Source: CAZYYO01 sp964650965 (GTDB lineage: Bacteria > Bacillota > Clostridia > Lachnospirales > Lachnospiraceae). From it: a stretch of DNA of 6,678 bases. The DNA is taken from the NCBI GenBank assembly GCA_964650965.1, contig CAZYYO010000103.1, forward strand, positions 1 to 6,678. The letters are read 5' to 3'. A program made the translations under genes and the position numbers. Shown piece by piece: positions 1 through 5,686 of the stretch (the stretch's first letter is position 1; each line of letters opens with the position of its first letter). The notes under the pieces are model-generated. The model saw nothing but the letters and a program-made list of their open reading frames with translations, did no database searches and was not told where the DNA came from.

Positions 1-858
1 TCCAGCATTATTCGTATTGTAAATGAAGTGCGTCCAGATGAAATCTATAACCTGGCAGCACAGTCCCATGTGGGGGTCAGCTTTGATGCAGCAGAATATA
101 CCGGAGATGTAGATGCACTTGGCGTGCTGCGTATCTTAGAGGCGGTTCATATGCTGGGATTAGATAAGACCTGTCGCATCTATCAGGCATCTACCTCTGA
201 ATTATATGGTAAGGTAGAGGAAGTTCCACAGAATGAGAATACACCATTTCACCCATTTAGCCCATATGCAGTAGCAAAACAGTATGGCTTCTGGATGATG
301 AAGGAATATAGAGAAGCTTATGGACAGTTTGCAGTAAATGGAATCTTATTTAACCATGAATCCGAACGACGCGGAGAAAACTTTGTAACAAGAAAGATCA
401 CTTTGGCAGCAGGACGTATTGCATGCGGATTACAGGATCACCTGGAATTAGGTAATCTGGACTCCCTGCGTGACTGGGGCTATGCCAAGGATTATGTAGA
501 GTGTATGTGGCTGATTATGCAGCAGGATGAACCAGACGACTATGTAATCGCAACAGGAGTTCAGCATACGGTTCGTGAGTTCACAACCTTAGCATTTGCT
601 AATGATGGTATTGAATTGGAATGGCGTGGAGAAGGAATGGATGAGAAGGGCTATGACAAGAAAACAGGCAAGATGCTGGTATGTGTTAACCCAGAATGGT
701 TCCGCCCAACAGATGTAGTTAACCTGTGGGGAGATCCTACCAAGGCAAGAACCAAGCTTGGCTGGAATCCACAGAAGACCAGCTATGAAGACCTGGTTCG
801 TATTATGGCAGAACACGATCTTGCACTGGCAAAACAGGAAGCAAAATTGAACGCATAA
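1..858 (+). CDS. gmd: GDP-mannose 4,6-dehydratase, 5'-truncated by window edge
   Basis: This cytoplasmic short-chain dehydrogenase/reductase-fold enzyme converts GDP-D-mannose to GDP-4-keto-6-deoxy-D-mannose, the precursor of GDP-fucose and GDP-rhamnose-type sugars. The frame is open from base 1 and gives 285 residues; the GTG at 28 is an internal valine, not a start. Family hallmarks in visible numbering are NLAAQSHV (17-24), S-T-S-E (64-67), Y89-xxx-K93, NHESERRGENFVTRKIT (118-134), the L-R-D-W-G segment (157-160) and the C-terminal FRPTDV...GDPTKA block (234-249). The spacing T65/E67/Y89/K93 matches Thr132/Glu134/Tyr156/Lys160 of the E. coli enzyme, so roughly 67 N-terminal residues, including the GxxGxxG NAD(P)-binding loop, should lie upstream. 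All visible catalytic residues are intact, so the truncation is only the window boundary. The reductase or epimerase that would decide the final sugar is not in the window. Confidence 0.96.
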   Translation, partial: SSIIRIVNEVRPDEIYNLAAQSHVGVSFDAAEYTGDVDALGVLRILEAVHMLGLDKTCRIYQASTSELYGKVEEVPQNENTPFHPFSPYAVAKQYGFWMMKEYREAYGQFAVNGILFNHESERRGENFVTRKITLAAGRIACGLQDHLELGNLDSLRDWGYAKDYVECMWLIMQQDEPDDYVIATGVQHTVREFTTLAFANDGIELEWRGEGMDEKGYDKKTGKMLVCVNPEWFRPTDVVNLWGDPTKARTKLGWNPQKTSYEDLVRIMAEHDLALAKQEAKLNA

Positions 859-875
859 GGATTGTGACATGAGAT

Positions 876-906
876 AAGCCGCCTGACAGATAATGTCGGG
901 TGGTTT
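876..906 (+). terminator. Hairpin after gmd: weak intrinsic terminator or attenuator
   Basis: The left arm AAGCCGCCTGACA (876-888) pairs with the right arm TGTCGGGTGGTTT (894-906) across a GATAA loop (889-893). All 13 positions pair, three of them as G-U wobbles. The right arm ends in TTT and is followed by GTTA, so the T-run is short and interrupted. The hairpin starts 17 bases after the dehydratase stop codon and ends before the next gene. It could end part of the transcription from the dehydratase and lower expression of the membrane-protein genes, or protect the mRNA 3' end. The stem is seen in the sequence; terminator activity is inferred. Confidence 0.6.
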
Positions 907-930
907 GTTATGTATCAGGGTACAGTTGTA

Positions 931-937
931 AGGGAAG
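931..937 (+). promoter_or_regulatory. Ribosome binding site deciding the start at 943
   Basis: AGGGAAG lies 5 bases before the ATG at 943. An in-frame ATG at 910 is the alternative start, but it sits immediately behind the 876-906 hairpin. Its only purine-rich upstream sequence (GGGTGG) is locked in that stem. The 943 start also gives the usual acyltransferase N-terminus, in which a short basic and polar stretch leads directly into the first membrane helix. Confidence 0.6.
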
Positions 938-942
938 CAATT

Positions 943-2046
943 ATGGGAAAAGAACGTGCATCCAATCTGGAATTATTAAGAATTATATTGATGTGCATGG
1001 TGCCACTGTATCATCTTATGATATACAATGGAATTGTTTTTGTACCCTATTATGACAAGACCCCGTTGGGATTATTTCTGGTTAGTGGAAGTGCTATTAC
1101 GGCAGATTATGCATTTATGGCATTAAGTGCCCATTTTTTGCTGGAAGCTAGAAATAAACCAGTCATCAGCAAATTTCTAACAGTGGGAATGCAGGTTGCT
1201 ACCATGTATCTTGTGAAGATGGTGACCCTTCGGATTTTGCTGGGTTATCAGGGAGATAATCCATACATTGAAGATTTTCTTATTCATGGAGCATGGTGGT
1301 TTGCTTATGGATATCTTATTCTATTGCTGGTATATCCCTTATTAAATGGTTGGATTTTTACGGCAAAGCTTAAATATGTGAAAATATCCTGTGTTATCCT
1401 GGGCATTCTTTTCCTTATTCATGGGGCATTCAACCAGGTGAATTTTATCAACGATCTGCTGGCTTTTGGCTTTACCTACCTGATGTTGGGATGCATGAAG
1501 CGGCAGGACTATCAACAATTGCTGATGATACGAAACACCCGAAGAAATATGTTACTGCTTTACTTAAGTTTATTTCTGGGGACCTTTGTGGCAGGGTGGC
1601 TTGTGAAATATCCGGGACATCTGCCAAGTGATGTAATTGCCAGTGAGATTGTAAGACGACTGGTTGGAAAGTACAGTATGATACAGTTTGTTATGGGTCT
1701 GGCACTGTTTTTATTGTTTCGAAGCATACAGATTCCCCAGTCCAAGGTGATTAATCGCATATCCAAAGCAGGCTTTACGGTGTTCCTCCTTCATGAAACC
1801 ATTATGGGAATATGGTGGTATTGGGGACTGGCGGATTATCGTATGAGAGATTATTCGCTGGGAGCTTTCCTGGGATGTAGTGTGCTGTATCTCATCAGCT
1901 GCTATGGAGTAGCTATGATAGTACAGGAGATTTACGATAGAACCCTGGCAAAATGGGGCAGGCTTTTGATTGGTAAAATCGCGAAGATACCATGGGTGCA
2001 AAACATGGAACGAAGATACATTGAGGTGCAGCAATGGGGGAAATGA
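943..2046 (+). CDS. Acyltransferase-3 family membrane O-acyltransferase (first copy)
   Basis: This integral membrane protein of 367 residues is probably an acyltransferase that adds acetyl or another acyl group to a sugar of the locus glycan. The N-terminus reads R-A-S-N-L-E-L-L-R-I (5-14) and runs into helix 1 with H24 near its end, the typical Arg...His pattern of the acyltransferase-3 (OafA/WecH-like) family. Other family-like features are F-M-A-L-S-A-H-F-L (58-66), where relatives usually have S-G-Y/F, the W-W-F-x-Y-x-Y helix (118-124), and a C-terminal V-F-L-L-H-E helix (280-285). About ten membrane segments are apparent and the tail is basic. The start at 943 is preferred over 910 (378 residues) because of the adjacent ribosome binding site and the upstream hairpin. 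The 3' end overlaps the next gene, implying coupled expression. Substrate and acyl group cannot be read from the sequence. Confidence 0.85.
   Translation: MGKERASNLELLRIILMCMVPLYHLMIYNGIVFVPYYDKTPLGLFLVSGSAITADYAFMALSAHFLLEARNKPVISKFLTVGMQVATMYLVKMVTLRILLGYQGDNPYIEDFLIHGAWWFAYGYLILLLVYPLLNGWIFTAKLKYVKISCVILGILFLIHGAFNQVNFINDLLAFGFTYLMLGCMKRQDYQQLLMIRNTRRNMLLLYLSLFLGTFVAGWLVKYPGHLPSDVIASEIVRRLVGKYSMIQFVMGLALFLLFRSIQIPQSKVINRISKAGFTVFLLHETIMGIWWYWGLADYRMRDYSLGAFLGCSVLYLISCYGVAMIVQEIYDRTLAKWGRLLIGKIAKIPWVQNMERRYIEVQQWGK
2023..2028 (+). promoter_or_regulatory. Ribosome binding site inside the upstream gene
   Basis: GAGGTG lies 5 bases before the ATG at 2034, inside the last codons of the first acyltransferase gene. 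It favours 2034 as the start. The other candidate, ATG at 2043, forms an ATGA overlap with the TGA stop at 2044-2046 and has only a G-run 2 bases away from it. Confidence 0.5.
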
Positions 2047-3107
2047 AACGATATTATCCGGCGATAGATATTGCGAGGTTTATACTGGCAATTCTGGTGG
2101 TTGCCATTCATGTGCGTCCTTTTACAGGAAATGCAGCCTTCTTCTATGATGATTGTATTGCCAGGATAGCAGATCCCTTATTCTTTATGATTAGTGCATA
2201 CCTGTTCTTCACCAAGGTGTATGCTGGTGGATGGAAGAAAGGGGAGCTGGGCAGATACCTAAGGCGTCTCTTGAAATTATATCTGGCATGGCTTCTGATC
2301 TATTCACCTGTGATTATTCATCATACCCTTGTGGCAAATAAAGAGGCAGATTTATGGCAGATACTGGGATTGCTTCTTCGAAAAATTCTTTTGGAGGGAC
2401 CCTATGGAGCCATGTGGTTTCTTACGGCACTTCTTTTGGCGATACCTCTTACCTACGTTGTAACCAGATACCTGGGAGCTGGGGGAGCAGTGCTGCTATC
2501 GTTTCCTTTTTACCTATTTACCGTCCTTCAGATGGAATATACCAGGCTGGTGCATGGAATCGGATGGATGGACTGGCTGTATGATACCTGTAATGTAATT
2601 TTTGGCTGGCTGGCCAATGGACTTACCTATGGATTCTTCTTTTGTGCATTGGGAATGCTGGCAGCCAAGTACAAATTTCAAAATGATTTGCAAAAGCACT
2701 GCCCAGAGAATACCAGGACATGCTTCAGATATTGGATGGGATTTATCATTTCTCTCGTAGCACTATTTGCGGAAGTCATCCTTATACGAAGATATGAGCT
2801 GGGTGTCAGCTACGGAGCTATGCTGTGCTTGATTCCAGTAAGCTGCTTCCTGCTACAGCTACTTACGGAAGGTTCCATGCCTCATCGCAAAATATATGGA
2901 AAGCTTCGCAACTGCAGTGTATTAATCTTTACCATTCACTATGGGATTATGGAGCTGTTTGGGTGGCTATGGAAGGATGTCTCATGGTATATACGCTCCA
3001 CAACGATACAGTACTTTATAGTTCTGGCAGTTACATTGATAATTTCGGCAGGGATTATCCGGTTGTCAGAGAACAACAGATTAAAATTCTTAAAGGTACT
3101 ATTTTAA
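2034..3107 (+). CDS. Acyltransferase-3 family membrane O-acyltransferase (second copy)
   Basis: This 357-residue multi-pass membrane protein belongs to the same broad acyltransferase family as its neighbour but is strongly diverged from it. The N-terminus Y-P-A-I-D-I-A-R-F (8-16) leads into helix 1 with R15 and H26 (V-A-I-H-V-R-P), followed by D-P-L-F-F-M-I-S-A-Y-L-F-F (47-59). The M-W-F-L-T-A-L-L helix is at 127-134 and a late L-I-F-T-I-H-Y-G segment is at 297-304. All are typical of acyltransferase-3 proteins that modify surface glycans or cell-wall components. About ten membrane segments are visible. The start at 2034 overlaps the preceding gene by 13 bases; the in-frame ATG at 2043 would shorten the protein by three residues and leave a 4-base ATGA overlap. 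Either arrangement suggests translational coupling, so both acyltransferases are probably made together. Whether they act on the same sugar cannot be told. Confidence 0.83.
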   Translation: MGEMKRYYPAIDIARFILAILVVAIHVRPFTGNAAFFYDDCIARIADPLFFMISAYLFFTKVYAGGWKKGELGRYLRRLLKLYLAWLLIYSPVIIHHTLVANKEADLWQILGLLLRKILLEGPYGAMWFLTALLLAIPLTYVVTRYLGAGGAVLLSFPFYLFTVLQMEYTRLVHGIGWMDWLYDTCNVIFGWLANGLTYGFFFCALGMLAAKYKFQNDLQKHCPENTRTCFRYWMGFIISLVALFAEVILIRRYELGVSYGAMLCLIPVSCFLLQLLTEGSMPHRKIYGKLRNCSVLIFTIHYGIMELFGWLWKDVSWYIRSTTIQYFIVLAVTLIISAGIIRLSENNRLKFLKVLF

Positions 3108-3145
3108 CGCCACACTTCATTTAAGAAACAAGACAGGAACGAAAC

Positions 3146-3152
3146 GAGGAGA
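3146..3152 (+). promoter_or_regulatory. Strong Shine-Dalgarno for the first membrane paralog
   Basis: GAGGAGA lies 9 bases before the ATG at 3162, in the 54-base gap after the second acyltransferase gene. It is one of the best Shine-Dalgarno matches in the window. I see no hairpin terminator or convincing promoter in the same gap, so read-through from upstream is likely. Confidence 0.6.
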
Positions 3153-3161
3153 CAAGCAATT

Positions 3162-4391
3162 ATGAATGGAAAGAAGAAGCTCTCGTCTGATCAGAGATTT
3201 TTTATTACATTAATTATATTTTCCATATTATTGGCATTCTTCTGCTACGGCAAGAGAGTGAATTCCTATGATGCAACCATGCTGGCATTTTCCTATAAAT
3301 ATGGCTTTATATCCAGAGGCTTTATTGGAACCATGTACCAGCTTTTAGATAAGGTGTTACCTGTATCCTTAATGAACTATCAGGCAGTGAAGACCTATAC
3401 TATGATCATTACCATCATATATTACCTGATCCTTCTTGGCTTTTTTGTTATGTGTATCAGACGATGCCAGGAGAAGAATAAGAAATATATGCAGTATGCT
3501 ATCATTTTCTTTGCGATCTTTGCTGTGTCCATGTTCATTAGTGAATATAATTTCGGAAGGCTGGATGTGTATCTTGTAATGCTGAGCCTGATAGCAGTTA
3601 CCCTGCTGGTGAAGGAGAAAGCCCAGTGGCTGGTTGTTCCCATTGCAGCAGTATGCGTGATGATTCACCAGGGATATGTATTTATGTTTTTCAATCTCAT
3701 CCTGGTGTTGCTGTTATATCAGGCACTGTCTCATGAGAAGAAGGAACAGAGAAAATACTTGATACTTTTTGGTATTACCTTTCTGGTAGGCTCGGCATTC
3801 TTTTTGTATTTTGAATTCTTCAGTCATGTAAATGGAGCCAAGATATATGACGACTTGTATGCTACAGCTAAGAGTATCTGCAGAAAAGGAATCGTACATG
3901 ATGATGTAATCAGTGCAGAGGTGCTGGGGGTAGACCTTACAGCCAAGGAATGGGATCTGCATATTCAAAATCTGGTAGAGCTGCCATTTTTTGTATTACT
4001 GATTATGCCTTATATCCTATTTGCAGTACAGTATTTTCGTGGCATCATCAAAAAGGCAGTGACGGTACAGGATAAATGGAAATATCGTCTGGTGGCTATG
4101 GGAGCATTGACGATGCTTCCTAACTTCATACTGAAGGTGGATTATGGTCGCTGGGTATTTGCCGTTATCTGTTATTATATGGTGATTGTGCTGGCACTTA
4201 TGGCAATGGGAGATCAGCTGATTATGTCAGAATTTGTCTCCATGTGTGATGCGTGGCAGGAGCGGTCCCCATGGCTGATTTTGTTACTGCTGTACCCCCT
4301 GCTGCTGGTACCCTTCCAGGACGTGATTATTAGCTTTTTATCTATGAGATTTGCCAATTATCCCAACAAATGGTGGCTGCATATCTGGTAG
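3162..4391 (+). CDS. Polytopic membrane protein of unknown family, tandem paralog 1
   Basis: I do not recognise this 409-residue protein. It has about 11 hydrophobic segments (roughly 13-28, 76-98, 112-127, 136-150, 156-168, 172-189, 199-217, 273-292, 310-325, 332-350, 371-388) and a basic N-terminus (KKK at 4-6). Two long loops are likely extracytoplasmic: 29-75, with Y-D-A-T (36-39) and Y-K-Y-G-F-I-S-R-G (45-53), and 218-272, with F-F-S-H (219-222) and V-L-G-V-D (254-258). Other blocks shared with the next two genes are G-R-L-D (132-135), M-I-H-Q-G (167-171), and L-P-N-F-I-L-K-V-D-Y-G-R-W (319-331). Basic loops (99-111, 190-198, 292-309) map to the cytoplasmic side, placing the conserved motifs outside. 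The polar residues and surface-glycan context suggest a polymerase-like (Wzy/EpsG) or GT-C-like enzyme on lipid-linked sugars. A transporter cannot be excluded. Confidence 0.9.
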   Translation: MNGKKKLSSDQRFFITLIIFSILLAFFCYGKRVNSYDATMLAFSYKYGFISRGFIGTMYQLLDKVLPVSLMNYQAVKTYTMIITIIYYLILLGFFVMCIRRCQEKNKKYMQYAIIFFAIFAVSMFISEYNFGRLDVYLVMLSLIAVTLLVKEKAQWLVVPIAAVCVMIHQGYVFMFFNLILVLLLYQALSHEKKEQRKYLILFGITFLVGSAFFLYFEFFSHVNGAKIYDDLYATAKSICRKGIVHDDVISAEVLGVDLTAKEWDLHIQNLVELPFFVLLIMPYILFAVQYFRGIIKKAVTVQDKWKYRLVAMGALTMLPNFILKVDYGRWVFAVICYYMVIVLALMAMGDQLIMSEFVSMCDAWQERSPWLILLLLYPLLLVPFQDVIISFLSMRFANYPNKWWLHIW

Positions 4392-4426
4392 AGAAAGTAA
4401 CTTTGTAGAAAGAGATAAGATGGAAT

Positions 4427-5659
4427 ATGTTAGAAAATAAAGGCAAGAAAAAAACAATTCATTCATTTATGATATGCTTTATACTAATGAGCTTTGCAGC
4501 ATTTCTTACCTATTATGATGAGAAGCTGGAGAGCTATAATTCAACGGTATTGGCATTCTCCTATCAATACGGATTTATCTCAAGAGGTCTGATCGGCAGC
4601 TTGTATCAGCTGGCAGACCGTGTGATTCCGGGAAATATGATAGATTATGACGTGGCATTATATGTAACCCTGGGAATTACCATTGCATTTTATCTGTTTT
4701 TCTTCTGGTTTTGCAGAAAATGTCTGCTATACTGCCAGGAGAAATATTTAAAGGAAATGGAATACCTTATCATCTTCCTGGCGATATTCGTCATACCTAC
4801 CTATGCTTCTAAAAGGAACCTGGGACGGCTGGATTTGTACATGTTTGTTTTCAGTATGATTGGTGTATTGCTGATTCTTAAGGAGAAGGCGGAGTGGGTG
4901 ATGATTCCTCTGTCAGCGTTGGGGGTTATGGTCCACCAGGGCTATGTGTTTATGTATTTTAACATCTTTTTGGTCCTTCTGATGTATAAGATCTTATCTA
5001 CAGACGGACAAAAAAGAAAGAAATATATATTTATATTAGCAGCCAGCTTTCTTCTGGCATCGGTGCTGTTTCTGTGGTTCCAGTTCTTCAGTCATGTGGA
5101 TGGACAGGCGATATATCCGGAAATTGTGAAGGATGCCAAGGCGTTGTCCTACAAGGGAAAGTATCATGACACCCTGATAGATGCAGAAATTCTGGGCGTA
5201 GATTTAACTAAGGTAGAATGGCCCTTCCATGTAATGAATTATATCGAGCTGCCACTATACCTGATTTTTATTTCTCCTTATATTATTATGGGAGTGAAAT
5301 TATTTCAGAGAATACAAAAGAGAGTTACTGTGAAAAAGAATAAATGGAAATATTATCTTGTAGCGGCAGGTCCTATTACCATCTTGCCTAATTTTATACT
5401 GAAGGTGGATTATGCAAGGTGGTTTCTGGCTATTTTATGTTACTATGTTGTGGTATTTCTTGCCCTGCTTGCTATGGACGATAAGATTGTCACCCAGGAG
5501 CTTCATGCTTTTGTAAGGGAAATCCGGGAGAAATATACCTGGTCTATGATTTTACTGTTGTATCCCATCTTATTTAGTCCCTTTTGGGATGTGCATATTT
5601 GTTCTCTTATGAGAAATATCAGTAATCCAATCAATGAGACATTTCTGCATTTATGGTAA
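4427..5659 (+). CDS. Polytopic membrane protein of unknown family, tandem paralog 2
   Basis: This 410-residue protein is collinear with the preceding gene product along its whole length and almost the same length, so it is a clear tandem paralog. Shared blocks are Y-N-S-T (37-40), Y-Q-Y-G-F-I-S-R-G (46-54), L-G-R-L-D (132-136), M-V-H-Q-G-Y-V-F (168-175), Q-F-F-S-H-V-D-G (219-226), A-E-I-L-G-V-D-L-T (253-261) and L-P-N-F-I-L-K-V-D-Y-A-R-W (320-332). The C-terminus ends L-H-L-W, against L-H-I-W in copy 1. The most divergent parts are the N-terminal helix, the second helix region (80-125) and residues 226-250 of the large outer loop. The gap to copy 1 is 35 bases without a terminator. The ribosome binding site is weak: there is only A/G-rich sequence (4409-4424) and no good AGGAG at proper spacing. 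The start is nevertheless well placed, because an in-frame TAG lies at 4406-4408. The inferred role is as for copy 1, perhaps with a different glycan substrate. Confidence 0.9.
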   Translation: MLENKGKKKTIHSFMICFILMSFAAFLTYYDEKLESYNSTVLAFSYQYGFISRGLIGSLYQLADRVIPGNMIDYDVALYVTLGITIAFYLFFFWFCRKCLLYCQEKYLKEMEYLIIFLAIFVIPTYASKRNLGRLDLYMFVFSMIGVLLILKEKAEWVMIPLSALGVMVHQGYVFMYFNIFLVLLMYKILSTDGQKRKKYIFILAASFLLASVLFLWFQFFSHVDGQAIYPEIVKDAKALSYKGKYHDTLIDAEILGVDLTKVEWPFHVMNYIELPLYLIFISPYIIMGVKLFQRIQKRVTVKKNKWKYYLVAAGPITILPNFILKVDYARWFLAILCYYVVVFLALLAMDDKIVTQELHAFVREIREKYTWSMILLLYPILFSPFWDVHICSLMRNISNPINETFLHLW

Positions 5660-5670
5660 ATGGAAAGTGA

Positions 5671-5676
5671 TAGGAG
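5671..5676 (+). promoter_or_regulatory. Shine-Dalgarno deciding the start of paralog 3
   Basis: TAGGAG lies 10 bases before the ATG at 5687 in the 27-base gap after paralog 2. It supports 5687 as the start of the third paralog, whose N-terminus (basic, several lysines) then matches the style of copies 1 and 2. Confidence 0.6.
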
Positions 5677-5686
5677 TATAAAACCA

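Noticed and set aside
589..870. Open frame of 93 codons on the minus strand over the end of gmd
   Set aside because: It lies antisense to a clearly conserved enzyme gene, has no sensible ribosome binding site and shows no recognisable protein features.
847..875. Possible promoter (TTGAAC, 17-base spacer, TGAGAT) ahead of the hairpin
   Set aside because: The -10 box matches the consensus at only three of six positions and the hairpin would lie just downstream of it, so the match is within chance.
3063..3107. Possible internal promoter before paralog 1 (TTGTCA with TAAAAT or TACTAT)
   Set aside because: The boxes do not stand at a 16-18 base spacing in any combination, so I do not call a promoter.
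2354..3124. Plus- and minus-strand open frames of 60-100 codons inside and at the end of the second acyltransferase gene
   Set aside because: They lie within the real reading frame's span, show low-complexity shadow composition and have no start signals.
4420..4440. Six-codon mini-frame (ATG at 4420, TAA at 4438) overlapping the start of paralog 2, as a possible regulatory leader peptide
   Set aside because: It has an A/G-rich stretch in front, but frames this short are expected by chance in AT-rich DNA and nothing else (hairpin, codon bias) supports attenuation.
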